Source of the DNA: Candidatus Nanopelagicales bacterium
Lineage (GTDB): Bacteria > Actinomycetota > Actinomycetes > S36-B12 > UBA5976
Length of the DNA: 41,005 nucleotides
NCBI GenBank assembly: GCA_016463095.1
Contig: JAEMSA010000011.1
Location: forward strand, 1-41,005
Reading direction: 5' to 3'
The notes beneath the pieces were generated by a model, which had not been told where the DNA came from, ran no database searches, and worked only from the letters and a program-made list of their open reading frames with translations. Positions 1 through 9,114 of the stretch are shown one piece after another; the first letter of the stretch is position 1, and the number at the start of each line of letters is the position of its first letter. Position numbers and translations under genes: made by a program.

Positions 1-537
1 TTATTACTTTTATTTGGAGTGGTAGCAGGAACACAAACTGAATTATCATTTAGACCACGAATAACTTTAGTAATTTTTGTAATTATCGTGGCACTAGTAA
101 TTGTCGCATTTTCTATTTCTTCTTTCAGAAATTGGGTTATCAATCGTGCTAAACCAATATTTAATCAAGTCGGCCCAACCCTGGCCACAATTGCGCAACA
201 ACCTCAAAGATTATTAATAAGTTTGGTCTCATCACTTGCTTTAAATAGTGCCTACATTATGGCTTTTTATGCATCCCTTCATGCTTTCGGAAGTGAAATT
301 TCTTTATCAGTAGCAGCCTTTGTTTATCTTGCTGGAGCAACTCTTGGTCAAGCAGCTCCCACTCCCGGTGGTATTGGTGCAGTGGAAGCAGCTTTGGTTG
401 CTGGACTTACCGCAGTTGGAGTGGCTTCGGGAATGGCATTATCTGGAGTGTTGTTATATCGGGTAGTCACTTTTTGGTTACCAGTTATTCCGGGCTGGTA
501 TAGCTTTGCAAATCTGCAAAGCAAAAATCTGTTATAG
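1..537 (+). CDS. YbhN/UPF0104-family (LPG synthase TM-like) membrane protein, 5' truncated
   Basis: The frame is open from the first base of the window, so this is the C-terminal part of a longer integral membrane protein; the true start lies upstream. Hydrophobic segments follow one another, with a long one near the start and others around the Gly/Ala-rich motif APTPGGIGAVEAAL. That motif is characteristic of the YbhN/UPF0104 family, related to the flippase domain of lysylphosphatidylglycerol synthase (PF03706). Such proteins are thought to act in lipid handling or translocation at the cytoplasmic membrane; the substrate here cannot be told. It ends with TAG about 100 nt before the glycosylase gene. 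The family call is fairly secure, the function is not. Confidence 0.8.
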   Translation, partial: LLLLFGVVAGTQTELSFRPRITLVIFVIIVALVIVAFSISSFRNWVINRAKPIFNQVGPTLATIAQQPQRLLISLVSSLALNSAYIMAFYASLHAFGSEISLSVAAFVYLAGATLGQAAPTPGGIGAVEAALVAGLTAVGVASGMALSGVLLYRVVTFWLPVIPGWYSFANLQSKNLL

Positions 538-639
538 CAATAGTTTTTCGTTAGAATCTAGTCATAATTTAAATACCTAAGAATGAAATCATTATCTCGC
601 AAATTCTTTTGTTCTACATACGATTAGACTGGAAATATC

Positions 640-1275
640 ATGGGATCAAACTCAAAAGAATTAAAAACTGGTATCGAGCATGTGAAATCAGTCTGTCCAC
701 ACTTAAAGAAAATAATTGCAGTTAGCGACGTATGTAATCTTAAACCTCAAGAACAATCAGTTAATTCATACTTTGAATCCTTAGTTAGATCAGTGATTGC
801 TCAACAAATATCTTCAACGGCGGCTTCAACCATAATTCAAAGAGTAAGAAAAATTTCTAACAACAACATCACTCCCCGAGTGTTAGTAAATAGAACTGAA
901 ACACAATTACGTAAAGCAGGTTTATCTGCCTCCAAAGTCAAAACAATTCATGGTTTAGCAAATGCTCAATTGAATAAGGAAATTAATTTAGCCAACTTAG
1001 CTGATGCCTCTAATGATGAAGCAGTAGCGATGCTCAGTTCTCAATGGGGCATTGGCAGATGGACTGCAGAAATGTTTTTAATGTTCACCATGGGAAGACT
1101 TGATGTTTGGCCAGTTGGTGATTTAGCGGTTAGAAGAGGGTGGCAAATTGTGCACGGTTTAAAAGAAATGCCTAACGAGAAACAAATGGAACCTTTAGGA
1201 GATCCGTTTTCTCCCTATCGCTCTATTGCTGCTTGGTATTGCTGGAGGGTTCTTGAACCACAAGAGCCTTGGTGA
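640..1275 (+). CDS. AlkA-like DNA-3-methyladenine glycosylase (HhH-GPD)
   Basis: Predicted base-excision repair glycosylase that removes alkylated purines from DNA. The 211-residue protein has the HhH-GPD layout. The SVIAQQIS segment (about residues 51-58) resembles the usual family start. A helix-hairpin-helix follows at 133-144 (SQWGIGRWTAEM), then the catalytic Asp161 in PVGDLAVRRGW, and a C-terminal SPYRSIAAWYCWR typical of AlkA/MAG proteins. It lacks the extra N-terminal domain of E. coli AlkA, as many short actinobacterial homologues do. The ATG at 640 has only a weak GGA upstream. It lies 26 nt before map on the same strand and may be cotranscribed with it. Family assignment is confident; exact lesion specificity is unknown. 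Confidence 0.9.
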   Translation: MGSNSKELKTGIEHVKSVCPHLKKIIAVSDVCNLKPQEQSVNSYFESLVRSVIAQQISSTAASTIIQRVRKISNNNITPRVLVNRTETQLRKAGLSASKVKTIHGLANAQLNKEINLANLADASNDEAVAMLSSQWGIGRWTAEMFLMFTMGRLDVWPVGDLAVRRGWQIVHGLKEMPNEKQMEPLGDPFSPYRSIAAWYCWRVLEPQEPW

Positions 1276-1301
1276 TGAATTGACGATAGGTTTGGAATCA
1301 A

Positions 1302-2075
1302 ATGTTTAATAAATCACAGATTCAACTAAAAACTCCTGAACAATTCGCGATAATGAGAAAAGCTGGACGAGTAGTAGCCCTTTGTTTGGCAGAAATTAAT
1401 TCTGCAATTAAACCTGGCATGACCACACTTGAACTTGATTTAATTGCTAGAAAAGTCATGGAGAAAGAAGGAGCACAGCCATCTTTCTTGGGATATCACG
1501 GTTATCCCGCTGTGATTTGTGTTTCAATAAATGAAGAAGTTGTTCACGGAATTCCCGATGAAAAAAGATTTATTAACGATGGTGATCTAGTTAGTGTGGA
1601 TTGTGGTGCAATTATTGACGGCTGGCATGGGGATGCCGCCATCACAATTGGTGTGGGAAACGTTAAAGCAGAACATCAAAAACTTAGCGATATCACAAAA
1701 GAGGCGTTACAAATCGGGATCAATGCTGCCTTACCCGGTAAACATATCGGTGATATTGGATTTGCTATTGAAAAATTTGTGAGAAGTCATCAAGGTTTGC
1801 AAATTGGTATTTTGGAAGATTATGTTGGCCATGGCATTGGAACAGAAATGCATATGGCACCAAGTGTGCCAAATTATGGCAAAGCTGGATCTGGACCTGA
1901 ATTACAAGTTGGTATGGCTATAGCAATTGAGCCAATGTTAGTTTTGGGTAACAATAAAGTTCATGTCTTAGAAGATGAGTGGACAGTGGTTTCTAGTGAA
2001 GGATCTTTTGCAAGTCACTGGGAAAATACCATTGCAATCACTGCAAATGGCCCAGAAATTTTAACAAAATTATGA
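1302..2075 (+). CDS. map: Methionine aminopeptidase, type I
   Basis: Removes the initiator methionine from nascent proteins in the cytoplasm. At 257 residues it is a type I enzyme without N-terminal extension. All five dinuclear-metal ligands are visible: Asp100, Asp111, His177, Glu210 and Glu241, plus the substrate-side His82 in VHGIPD. The ATG at 1302 follows a GGTTTGGA stretch that can serve as ribosome binding site. Its stop overlaps the start of the SOUL gene by 4 nt (ATGA). In many actinobacteria map follows adk in the spc operon; here it is on the opposite strand and faces adk, with the SOUL gene between. This may be one of several map paralogues, which the window cannot settle. Confidence 0.97.
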   Translation: MFNKSQIQLKTPEQFAIMRKAGRVVALCLAEINSAIKPGMTTLELDLIARKVMEKEGAQPSFLGYHGYPAVICVSINEEVVHGIPDEKRFINDGDLVSVDCGAIIDGWHGDAAITIGVGNVKAEHQKLSDITKEALQIGINAALPGKHIGDIGFAIEKFVRSHQGLQIGILEDYVGHGIGTEMHMAPSVPNYGKAGSGPELQVGMAIAIEPMLVLGNNKVHVLEDEWTVVSSEGSFASHWENTIAITANGPEILTKL

Positions 2076-2584
2076 CCGAGCAACAAAAATACAGAGTCGT
2101 AAAGAAATTCATTGATTTTGAAATTCGTGATTATGAACCGTGCTTAATTGCTGAAGTAATTGTCGATGGTTCAATGAATCAGGCAGGCAGCTACGGATTT
2201 CGTCCACTCTTTAATTACATTTCCCAAAATAGTATTTCAATGACTGCCCCAGTTATTCAGATCCCAGTCAAAAAAGGCCAGTGGAAAATATCATTTGTTA
2301 TGCCACATGGTTCAGATATTTCAAGTTTGCCGATTTCTAAGAATTCAGATGTTGAAATTAAACAAGTACCGCAAGGATTTTATGCGTGCTTAAAATTTTC
2401 TGGAAATTACGCAGAAATAAAACTAGAGAAAAATCTGAAATTGTTAAAGAGCGCCTTGGTTAGAGAGTCAATCATTGAAATAGGCAATGAAAATAATTGG
2501 CGAAGCGCAAGATTTGATCCACCTTTTAAACCATCTTTTTTAAAAAGAAACGAAATTCATATTCCAATCAATTGGAACAATTAA
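2072..2584 (+). CDS. SOUL haem-binding family protein
   Basis: A 170-residue protein resembling the SOUL/HBP haem-binding family (PF04832). The start (YRVVKKFIDFEIRDYEPCLIAEV) matches the usual opening strand, where related proteins read 'FEIRxYxP'. The central SMTAPVIQ matches the family's 'MTAPV' signature and WKISFVMP its next core strand. No signal peptide is present, so it is probably cytosolic. The ATG overlaps the map stop by 4 nt, implying translational coupling. The 3' end overlaps the convergent adk stop at a shared TTAA. Bacterial members are poorly characterised; haem or tetrapyrrole binding is inferred from the family only. Confidence 0.85.
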   Translation: MTEQQKYRVVKKFIDFEIRDYEPCLIAEVIVDGSMNQAGSYGFRPLFNYISQNSISMTAPVIQIPVKKGQWKISFVMPHGSDISSLPISKNSDVEIKQVPQGFYACLKFSGNYAEIKLEKNLKLLKSALVRESIIEIGNENNWRSARFDPPFKPSFLKRNEIHIPINWNN

Positions 2585-3144
2585 ACACTAAGAGCTGTTT
2601 TAATCTTTCCTTCAACTTCACTAACTGAACCCATGCCATCAACTTTTATCAATATGCTGCGGTTCTTATATTCTGTTAACAAAGGTGCTGTTGATGAAGC
2701 ATAAACTTCTAATCTTTTTGTGATAACTTCTTTGGTGTCATCAATTCTTCCCTGTTCTTGCGCGCGCTTTAATAGTCTTGCTACCACCACGGGAACATCT
2801 ATAGTTAGTTCTAATACTTTTTCAATTTTTTGAGATTTCTGAGCAAGAATCTGGTCTAAGAAATTAACCTGCTCGATTGTTCTTGGGTATCCATCTAGTA
2901 AGAAACCATTTTTTGCATCATCCCAGGTAAGTCTGTCTTCAACAATTCTGTTGGTAACTTCATCCGGAACATACATTCCTTTATCATAAAAAGCTTTTGC
3001 TTCAAGTCCTAAAGCAGTTTCATTTTTCATATTTTCGCGAAAAATATCTCCGGTTGAGATGTGAGGAATATTAAGTGTTTTTGAAATATTTACTGCTTGT
3101 GTGCCTTTGCCCGCACCAGGTGGGCCCATAATTAATAGGCGCAT
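2581..3144 (-). CDS. adk: Adenylate kinase
   Basis: Converts AMP and ATP to two ADP. The 187-residue protein carries the P-loop GPPGAGKGT (residues 7-15), the AMP-binding STGDIFRE (30-37) and DGYPRT (84-88), and a short lid around GRIDDTKEVITKRL. It therefore belongs to the short-lid class without the zinc-binding lid insertion, as in other actinobacteria. It is the last gene of the leftward ribosomal-protein/secY run, 4 nt after the secY stop. I see no Shine-Dalgarno sequence before its ATG, so translation probably depends on coupling to secY. Its stop codon overlaps that of the convergent SOUL gene. Confidence 0.98.
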   Translation of the reverse strand: MRLLIMGPPGAGKGTQAVNISKTLNIPHISTGDIFRENMKNETALGLEAKAFYDKGMYVPDEVTNRIVEDRLTWDDAKNGFLLDGYPRTIEQVNFLDQILAQKSQKIEKVLELTIDVPVVVARLLKRAQEQGRIDDTKEVITKRLEVYASSTAPLLTEYKNRSILIKVDGMGSVSEVEGKIKTALSV

Positions 3145-3148
3145 TTAA

Positions 3149-4468
3149 TTAAATTGTTGGATTTTGCTTTAAGAAGCCTTCATAGCTTCTTTGTTGTAAC
3201 TGACTTTCAATTTGTTTCACAGTGTCCAAACCAACACCGACCATGATTAACAAACTGATTCCACCGAATACGAATCTATCTCCCACACCCAGTGCACCAA
3301 ATGCAATGAATGGAATTACGGCAATAATTGTCAAATAGGTTGATCCTGCAGCCATCAGTCTTGATAACACATATTTCAAATATTCTGCAGTGGGATTTCC
3401 AGCGCGAATTCCAGGTATGAATCCACCATATTTTTTCATGTTTTCGGCAACTTCTTGGGGATCAAAAGTGATTGAAGAATAAAAATAGGCAAAGAAAACA
3501 ATCAGTAACGCATAGGTAACTATGTAAGGAGCTTCGGTTCCATTTTGGAAATTACGTGAAATCCATTGTGCCCAAGGACTTTGAGAATTAGAAAGTTGTA
3601 CCAAAAGTGAAGGAATATAAAGTAAAGAGGAAGCAAAAATTACTGGAATAACTCCAGCCATATTAACTTTTAATGGAATATAAGTAGAAGTTCCTCCGTA
3701 GGACGCTCTTCCCACCATACGTTTGGCGTACTGAACAGGAATTCTTCTTTGCGCTTGTTCCACAAAAACTACCCCAGCAATAATTGCGATTCCCACAACT
3801 ACTGTGGCAATAAATGTGAAAAGACCGTTGATGGTTAATATTGCGGCAAATTGGCTTGGTACAGAGGAAATAATTGAGGCGAAAATTAATAATGACATGC
3901 CATTACCTACACCGCGTTGGCTAATTAATTCACCAAACCACATAACCAGTGCAGTACCAGCAGTCATTGTTAACACCATTGAAATCATCACCGGTAAAGT
4001 TTGATTTGGAATAATGTCGTTGGGACAACCTCTTAATAATTGTCCAGGAGTTCTAGCTAAAGCTAAAATCGAAGTAGCTTGCAAAAGACCTAAACCAATA
4101 GTTACATAACGGGTGTATTGAGTGATTATTGCTTGACCTGATTGGCCTTCTTTTTTTAACATTTCTAAACGTGGAATAACAACAGTCAACAACTGGATAA
4201 TGATCGAAGCGGTGATGTAGGGCATAATTCCTAGGGCAAAAACACTTAGTTGCAGTAATGCTCCACCAGAAAATAAGTTAATAACTCCATAAAGAGAGTC
4301 ACCTTCTACTAATTCCACACACTGTTGAATTGCAGGATAGTCAACTCCAGGTGTTGGAATTGTGGTACCTAAACGATAAAGAGCAATCATGCCCAGAGTG
4401 AACAAAATTTTGCGTCGTAAATCAGGAGTGCGAAAAGCATCCGTTAACCACGCAAAATTTAAGTTCAA
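3149..4468 (-). CDS. secY: Protein translocase channel subunit SecY
   Basis: Channel subunit of the SecYEG translocon in the cytoplasmic membrane. The 439-residue protein has about ten hydrophobic segments. The N-terminal AFRTPDLRRKILFTL, the plug-region sequence INLFSGGALLQLSVFALGIMP and the cytoplasmic QRRIPVQYAKRM are all typical SecY landmarks. The start is TTG at 4466-4468, supported by AGGAG about six bases upstream; no in-frame ATG fits the family N-terminus. It sits 9 nt after rplO and 4 nt before adk. Its partner secE is also in this window, near 36.1 kb. Confidence 0.98.
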   Translation of the reverse strand: MNLNFAWLTDAFRTPDLRRKILFTLGMIALYRLGTTIPTPGVDYPAIQQCVELVEGDSLYGVINLFSGGALLQLSVFALGIMPYITASIIIQLLTVVIPRLEMLKKEGQSGQAIITQYTRYVTIGLGLLQATSILALARTPGQLLRGCPNDIIPNQTLPVMISMVLTMTAGTALVMWFGELISQRGVGNGMSLLIFASIISSVPSQFAAILTINGLFTFIATVVVGIAIIAGVVFVEQAQRRIPVQYAKRMVGRASYGGTSTYIPLKVNMAGVIPVIFASSLLYIPSLLVQLSNSQSPWAQWISRNFQNGTEAPYIVTYALLIVFFAYFYSSITFDPQEVAENMKKYGGFIPGIRAGNPTAEYLKYVLSRLMAAGSTYLTIIAVIPFIAFGALGVGDRFVFGGISLLIMVGVGLDTVKQIESQLQQRSYEGFLKQNPTI

Positions 4469-4477
4469 AACTAACTC

Positions 4478-4918
4478 CTAAAGAGCTTTAATTGATCCGC
4501 CTGCAGCGGCTATCTTGCTGCTAGCTGATTCACTAAATTTGTCAGCCACCACAGTTACTTTGACAGTAATTTCGCCAAAACCTAACACTTTAACTGGTTG
4601 ACCTTTTCGAATTGCGCCAACTTTAACTAAAGATGCAGGAGTAACTTCGCCACCTTGGGGAAACAGTCTTGAAATATCAGAAACGTTAACTACCTGATAT
4701 GTAATTTTGTTTGGCGGGGTGAAACCGCGCAGTTTTGGTAAACGCATATGTAATGGCATCTGGCCACCTTCAAAAGCGGCAGAATAGTTACGACGCGCAC
4801 CAGATCCTTTGGTACCACGTCCTGCAGTTTTACCCTTACTTGCTTCACCGCGACCTTTACGATTCTTGTCCTTTTTAGCACCAGGTGCTGGACGAAGATG
4901 ATGAACCTTTATTGACAT
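4478..4918 (-). CDS. rplO: 50S ribosomal protein L15
   Basis: Large-subunit protein that binds 23S rRNA late in assembly. The 146-residue sequence shows the basic Gly-rich N-terminal tail ([29 protein letters not shown]) and the C-terminal globular part with VKVLGFGEI. Length is normal for the family. It starts 2 nt after the rpmD stop. Its own TAG overlaps the ribosome binding site of secY, so the two are probably translationally coupled. Confidence 0.98.
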   Translation of the reverse strand: MSIKVHHLRPAPGAKKDKNRKGRGEASKGKTAGRGTKGSGARRNYSAAFEGGQMPLHMRLPKLRGFTPPNKITYQVVNVSDISRLFPQGGEVTPASLVKVGAIRKGQPVKVLGFGEITVKVTVVADKFSESASSKIAAAGGSIKAL

Positions 4919-4920
4919 GG

Positions 4921-5103
4921 TTACTTAACCTCCTCAACGGTTACTAAGTGGGCAACGCTTCTCAGCATTCCACGAAACTCTGGGCGATCAGGTTTAACTG
5001 ATTGAGAACCAATTTTTCCCAAACCTAAAGTTTTCAAAGTATCTAATTGGATTTTTGTGCCACCAATAGATGATTTGATTTGTTTAATTTTGAATGATGA
5101 CAT
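4921..5103 (-). CDS. rpmD: 50S ribosomal protein L30
   Basis: Small large-subunit protein of about 60 residues with the family pattern [12 protein letters not shown], then [11 protein letters not shown] and a [10 protein letters not shown] ending. I chose the ATG at 5101-5103, which gives MSSFKIKQ. An in-frame GTG three codons upstream (5112) overlaps the rpsE coding end and would add MFN, which is not typical. A GGTG lies upstream of the chosen ATG. The gap to rpsE is 1 nt and to rplO 2 nt. Confidence 0.96.
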   Translation of the reverse strand: MSSFKIKQIKSSIGGTKIQLDTLKTLGLGKIGSQSVKPDRPEFRGMLRSVAHLVTVEEVK

Positions 5104-5104
5104 A

Positions 5105-5722
5105 TTAAACACCAGCTTTTTCTGCAGCTTGTGCTTTTAAGATTGCTGCTGGAACAACATGTTCTACTGGTAGACCACGTCTTGCGGCAACTTGTTCTGG
5201 TCTTTCTAGTTTCTTTAACGCATCAACTGTGGCATGAACCACGTTAATTGCATTTCCTGAACCTAAAGACTTTGTTAATACGTCATGAATTCCGGCTGCT
5301 TCCAAAACTGCACGCACAGGTCCACCAGCAATTACACCGGTTCCTGGGGAGGCAGGACGAAGCATCACAATTCCTGCTGCTGCTTCACCTGTTATTGGAT
5401 GAGGAATAGTTCCTTGCACTCGAGGAACTTTAAAGAAAGATTTTTTAGCTTCTTCAACAGCTTTTTGAATTGCTTGTGGCACTTCACGTGCTTTGCCATA
5501 ACCAATACCAACCATGCCATTGCCATCGCCCACCACCACAAGTGCTGTGAATGCGAAACGACGTCCACCTTTCACAACTTTTGCTACACGGTTAATGAAA
5601 ACCACTCGTTCAATGAACTGTGATTTTTCTTTTTCACGAGCTCCGCCTTCATTTCTTTCGCGACGTTCGCGACGATTTGGGCGTTCTTCTGTGCCGTTTA
5701 GATTAGATGTCTTTGCAGCCAT
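5105..5722 (-). CDS. rpsE: 30S ribosomal protein S5
   Basis: Small-subunit protein with an N-terminal double-stranded RNA-binding domain ([23 protein letters not shown], about residues 36-58) and a C-terminal S5 fold. Both are clear, including the [19 protein letters not shown] segment. It acts in decoding fidelity and mRNA unwinding at the entry tunnel. The 205 residues include a roughly 35-residue charged, Arg/Glu-rich N-terminal extension, common in actinobacterial S5. The start overlaps the rplR stop by 1 nt (TAATG). Confidence 0.98.
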   Translation of the reverse strand: MAAKTSNLNGTEERPNRRERRERNEGGAREKEKSQFIERVVFINRVAKVVKGGRRFAFTALVVVGDGNGMVGIGYGKAREVPQAIQKAVEEAKKSFFKVPRVQGTIPHPITGEAAAGIVMLRPASPGTGVIAGGPVRAVLEAAGIHDVLTKSLGSGNAINVVHATVDALKKLERPEQVAARRGLPVEHVVPAAILKAQAAEKAGV

Positions 5723-6096
5723 TAGAAAGTAAGACCTCCTTCACGTGCACCATCAGCTAAAGCAGCGACTCGTCCGTGGTACTTGCGTCCGGCGCGATCA
5801 AACACAACATCTTTAATGCCAGCAGCAGTTGCACGTTCTGCAACTTTTTTACCAACAATTTTTGCTTGTGCTGTTTTATCTCCTGCAATACCTTCTTCAA
5901 TTGAAGATGCGTATGCCAAAGTTTTTCCACTCAAGTCATCAATTACTTGGACACTGACATTTCTTAAAGATCGAGTCACAACTAGACGTGGCTTTAGTGT
6001 TGTGCCAGTAATTTTCTTTCTTACTCGAATATGTCTTCTTCTTCTCGAAGCTGACTTTTTACTTAAATTTTTGCCAGGTCTGGTGAATCTACTCAT
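5722..6096 (-). CDS. rplR: 50S ribosomal protein L18
   Basis: 5S rRNA-binding protein of the central protuberance. The 124 residues show the Arg/Lys-rich N-terminus ([16 protein letters not shown]), then [18 protein letters not shown], and the C-terminal [25 protein letters not shown] that is diagnostic for the family. It lies 3 nt after rplF and overlaps rpsE by one base, consistent with coupled translation inside the spc operon. Confidence 0.98.
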   Translation of the reverse strand: MSRFTRPGKNLSKKSASRRRRHIRVRKKITGTTLKPRLVVTRSLRNVSVQVIDDLSGKTLAYASSIEEGIAGDKTAQAKIVGKKVAERATAAGIKDVVFDRAGRKYHGRVAALADGAREGGLTF

Positions 6097-6099
6097 TAG

Positions 6100-6639
6100 T
6101 TACTTACCAGCCTTTCCAGCTTTACGTCTAATAACTTCGTTATCAAATCGGATACCTTTACCTTTGTAAGGATCTTGTTTGCGAAGTTTTCGAACCTTTG
6201 CGGCAGTTTCTCCCACGGCTTGTTTGTCAATACCGTGAATTTGAAATCTGGTTGGTGATTCAACTTTGAAGGTAATTCCTGCTGGTGCAGGAAATATCAC
6301 TGGGTGTGAATAACCAAGTGCAAATTCTAAATCATTTCCTTTAGCTGTCACTTTGTAACCAGTTCCCACAATTTCTAAGGTTTTGAAATAACCGTCGGTT
6401 ACCCCTTTAACCATGTTGGCTACTAAAGATCTAGACAAACCATGAAGTGCTTTGTTTTTGGTTTCTTCAGTTGCTCTGTGTAGTGAGTAGGTGCCATCTT
6501 CGTTTTTCTTAATAGAAATAGCATCAGGCAAATCAATACTCAATTGACCTTTTGGTCCTTTAACATCTACTTTGGTGCCGCTGATGTTAATTTCTACACC
6601 ACTTGGCACAGTTACTAGTTTTTTACCGACTCTAGACAT
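6100..6639 (-). CDS. rplF: 50S ribosomal protein L6
   Basis: Large-subunit protein near the factor-binding site, made of two similar domains. The start [17 protein letters not shown] and the C-terminal [16 protein letters not shown] are family hallmarks. I chose the ATG at 6637-6639 (179 residues). An in-frame TTG at 6651 would add four residues and overlap the rpsH end, which is less likely. The gap to the rpsH stop is 5 nt and to rplR 3 nt. Confidence 0.97.
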   Translation of the reverse strand: MSRVGKKLVTVPSGVEINISGTKVDVKGPKGQLSIDLPDAISIKKNEDGTYSLHRATEETKNKALHGLSRSLVANMVKGVTDGYFKTLEIVGTGYKVTAKGNDLEFALGYSHPVIFPAPAGITFKVESPTRFQIHGIDKQAVGETAAKVRKLRKQDPYKGKGIRFDNEVIRRKAGKAGK

Positions 6640-6644
6640 TTTGT

Positions 6645-7043
6645 TTACCAAACGTAGGCAAGGACTTCTCCGCCTACGCCTTTCTTGGATGCTTGTTTGT
6701 CAGTTAATAAACCAGTTGAAGTAGAAATGATGGCAATACCAAGTCCACCTAATACTTTGGGCAAGGTGTCATTCTTGGCATAAACGCGTAAGCCTGGGCG
6801 AGAAACTCTTCGCAAACCAGAAATTGATCTTTCACGACTTGGGCCGTATTTAAGATCTAACACTAAACTTTGTCCAACTTTGGCAGGTTCAGCTTTCCAA
6901 CTTTGAATGTAGCCTTCTGCTTTCAAAATTTCAGCAATATTTTTCTTAATTTTGGAATAGGGCATCGCAACAGAATCATGGTGTGCTGTGTTTGCGTTAC
7001 GCAAACGTGCCAACATGTCAGCGATCGGATCTGTCATTGTCAT
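6645..7043 (-). CDS. rpsH: 30S ribosomal protein S8
   Basis: Primary 16S rRNA-binding protein needed for central-domain assembly; in some bacteria it also represses the spc operon. The 132 residues open with the classical [17 protein letters not shown] and end with the conserved [12 protein letters not shown] and [10 protein letters not shown] second in-frame ATG two codons in is possible, but the longer MTMTDP form is standard in actinobacteria. A GAAAGG lies about 12 nt upstream. It is about 70 nt downstream of rpsN, one of the larger gaps in the cluster. Confidence 0.98.
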   Translation of the reverse strand: MTMTDPIADMLARLRNANTAHHDSVAMPYSKIKKNIAEILKAEGYIQSWKAEPAKVGQSLVLDLKYGPSRERSISGLRRVSRPGLRVYAKNDTLPKVLGGLGIAIISTSTGLLTDKQASKKGVGGEVLAYVW

Positions 7044-7112
7044 GGCTTTTTAAGCCTTTCTCGATGTGGTTTCTGATTCCAGTTGAATCAGACCTTCAGC
7101 GTCTTGTTTTTC

Positions 7113-7298
7113 TTACCAACTGCTCTTGGTAATACCTGGTAGTTCACCTTTGTGTGCTTTGTTTCTGAAACAAATACGACACAAGTTGAATTTTCTATAA
7201 ACTGCACGTTGTCTTCCACAAGCTCCACAACGTGTGTAGGCCCTAACTTTAAATTTTGGGGTGCGTTGTTGCTTTTGCACAATCGCAGTTTTTGCCAT
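7113..7298 (-). CDS. rpsN: 30S ribosomal protein S14, zinc-binding type
   Basis: Short 61-residue S14 of the C+ (zinc ribbon) type, often named rpsZ or rpsN1. Cys24, Cys27, Cys40 and Cys43 form two CxxC pairs that bind zinc. The ends [21 protein letters not shown] and [12 protein letters not shown] are standard. It helps assemble the small-subunit head. It lies 3 nt after rplE. A zinc-free paralogue, if present, is not in this window. Confidence 0.97.
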   Translation of the reverse strand: MAKTAIVQKQQRTPKFKVRAYTRCGACGRQRAVYRKFNLCRICFRNKAHKGELPGITKSSW

Positions 7299-7301
7299 TG
7301 G

Positions 7302-7868
7302 TTATGCCTCCTTGAAAGGAAAGCCGAGCAATTTAAGTAAAGCTCGTCCTTCTTCGTTGTTGTTTGCGGTGGTTACCACTGTGATGTCCATACCGCGTGG
7401 GCGATCAATTGAATCTTGAGGAATTTCAATGAACACAGATTGTTCTGTTAAACCAAATGTGTAGTTTCCTCTGCCATCAAATTGTTTTGGGGAAAGACCA
7501 CGAAAATCTCTGATACGTGGCAAACCCACAGCTAAAAGACGATCTAAGAATTCCCACATACGGTCACCACGAATGGTTACGTGTGCTCCGATTGGTTGGT
7601 GTTCGCGCAGTTTGAAGTTAGCAATTGACTTAGTCGCTTTAGCAACTGCCGGTTTTTGACCGGTGATGATTGTTAAATCTCTTACTGCACCTTCAATAAG
7701 TTTGGAATCTTTTGCAGCCTCACCAACACCCATGTTGACCACAATTTTTGTCAGACGTGGAACTTGGTTAACATTTGTGAAACCGAATTCTTTTTGTAAC
7801 GCTGGAGCAATTTCTGCTGCATAGCGTTGCTTCAAACGAGGTGTGGTTTTTGTTTGAGTAGTAGTCAT
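7302..7868 (-). CDS. rplE: 50S ribosomal protein L5
   Basis: 5S rRNA-binding protein of the central protuberance that contacts the P-site tRNA. The 188 residues contain [36 protein letters not shown] and [21 protein letters not shown], all strongly conserved in the family. The start lies immediately after the rplX stop with no gap, so it is probably coupled. The end is 3 nt before rpsN. Confidence 0.98.
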   Translation of the reverse strand: MTTTQTKTTPRLKQRYAAEIAPALQKEFGFTNVNQVPRLTKIVVNMGVGEAAKDSKLIEGAVRDLTIITGQKPAVAKATKSIANFKLREHQPIGAHVTIRGDRMWEFLDRLLAVGLPRIRDFRGLSPKQFDGRGNYTFGLTEQSVFIEIPQDSIDRPRGMDITVVTTANNNEEGRALLKLLGFPFKEA

Positions 7869-8231
7869 TTAGATTTCCTTTCCGGTACGTGCCGAAACGC
7901 GAACAAGTCGGGTTGAAACATAAGTTGTGCCATCGGCACGCTTCTTTTCAATCTTGTCTCTACGACGTCTAACTCTGGTTGGCTTGTTATCACTTGGATC
8001 AACCACCATCAAGTTACTGGCATCAAGTGGTGCTTCAATTGTTAAAATTCCACCCACAGCAGCGCCACGTTCTGACTGTGCTGCTTTAGTGTGTTTTTTT
8101 ACTCTGTTAATTCCTTCAACAGTGACCAGACCTTGGATTGGGTCAACTTTTAATACTCGACCTGTTGTACCACGATCTTTACCACTAATAACTTGAACTA
8201 AATCACCTTTTTTAATGTGCAGGGAAGCCAT
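7869..8231 (-). CDS. rplX: 50S ribosomal protein L24
   Basis: Assembly-initiator protein with a KOW motif near the N-terminus ([21 protein letters not shown]), followed by the conserved [12 protein letters not shown]. The 120 residues are slightly longer than the E. coli protein, with a basic Arg-rich tail ([16 protein letters not shown]) usual for actinobacteria. It is adjacent without gap to rplN upstream and rplE downstream. Confidence 0.98.
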   Translation of the reverse strand: MASLHIKKGDLVQVISGKDRGTTGRVLKVDPIQGLVTVEGINRVKKHTKAAQSERGAAVGGILTIEAPLDASNLMVVDPSDNKPTRVRRRRDKIEKKRADGTTYVSTRLVRVSARTGKEI

Positions 8232-8600
8232 TTACAACACCTCCGGTGCTAGTGAAATAATTTTCATAAACTTTTTGTCACGAAGTTCGCGACCAACGGG
8301 ACCAAAAATACGGGTACCACGTGGTTCGCCATCTTCTTTCAAAATTACAGCTGCGTTTTCATCAAAGCGAATGTATGAACCATCTGGTCGGCGAACTTGT
8401 TTAACAATTCGCACCACAACAGCTTTAACAACTTCACCTTTTTTAACGGCACCACCTGGAATGGCATCTTTAACTGAGCAAACGATGACATCGCCAATAC
8501 TTGCGTAACGTCGATGAGAACCGCCCAGCACGCGAATACACAGAAGCTCTTTGGCTCCGGTGTTGTCAGCGACTCGAAGTCGTGACTCTGATTGAATCAT
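8232..8600 (-). CDS. rplN: 50S ribosomal protein L14
   Basis: Large-subunit protein at the intersubunit bridge. The 122-residue length is exactly typical. [19 protein letters not shown] at the start and the later [17 protein letters not shown] are diagnostic. It is preceded by an AAAGGGCAGG stretch as ribosome binding site and lies about 17 nt after rpsQ. The rplX start follows its stop directly. Confidence 0.98.
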   Translation of the reverse strand: MIQSESRLRVADNTGAKELLCIRVLGGSHRRYASIGDVIVCSVKDAIPGGAVKKGEVVKAVVVRIVKQVRRPDGSYIRFDENAAVILKEDGEPRGTRIFGPVGRELRDKKFMKIISLAPEVL

Positions 8601-8617
8601 TTTTTTTCGCCTGCCCT

Positions 8618-8884
8618 TTACTTAGCTTTTTCTATGATGCTGACCATGCGCCAACGTTTAGTTGCAGAAAGTGGTCTTGTTTCCATTAACAAAACACGAT
8701 CCCCAATTCCTGCTTCGTTCTTTTCGTCATGTGCTTTAAATTTCACGGAACGGTTCACAACTTTTCCATAAAGAGAATGTGTGTACTGTTCTTCTAATTT
8801 CACAACAATGGTTTTATCCATTTTGTTGGAAACCACAATTCCTTCACGTGTTTTACGGTCGTTTCTTTCTACAGTTTTACTCAT
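8618..8884 (-). CDS. rpsQ: 30S ribosomal protein S17
   Basis: OB-fold primary rRNA-binding protein. The 88 residues contain [19 protein letters not shown], then [31 protein letters not shown], the classic family pattern. The start overlaps the rpmC stop by 4 nt (ATGA), which implies translational coupling. Confidence 0.98.
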   Translation of the reverse strand: MSKTVERNDRKTREGIVVSNKMDKTIVVKLEEQYTHSLYGKVVNRSVKFKAHDEKNEAGIGDRVLLMETRPLSATKRWRMVSIIEKAK

Positions 8885-9114
8885 GCAGCACCTTCTGTAT
8901 CAACAGGAGTAATTCCCAGTTCGCGTTCACGCAAGATTGTGTAAATGCGAGCAATTTCGGTTTTAACTGTGCGCAAACGACCATGGTTTTCTAATTGACC
9001 GGTTGCTGATTGGAAACGTAGGTTAAACAGTTCTTCTTTGGCATCTTTCAATTTCTTTGCCAAGTCTTCATTTGTTTGACCACGAAATTCTTGTGTTTTA
9101 ACTGCTTTAGCCAT
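8881..9114 (-). CDS. rpmC: 50S ribosomal protein L29
   Basis: Small helical protein near the polypeptide exit tunnel, where SRP and trigger factor dock. The 77 residues show the L29 core: [49 protein letters not shown], read here in two adjacent helices. Residues before and after are the usual actinobacterial extensions. It abuts the rplP stop without a gap and overlaps rpsQ by 4 nt. Confidence 0.98.
   Translation of the reverse strand: MAKAVKTQEFRGQTNEDLAKKLKDAKEELFNLRFQSATGQLENHGRLRTVKTEIARIYTILRERELGITPVDTEGAA

Noticed and set aside
5285-5623. Open + strand frame inside rpsE
   Set aside because: Composition is Cys/His/Asn-rich, as expected of an antisense shadow of an Ala/Gly/Arg-rich gene.
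7088-7282. Frame-shifted - strand frame overlapping rpsN
   Set aside because: The zinc-type S14 in the other frame has both CxxC pairs, full length and a proper start.
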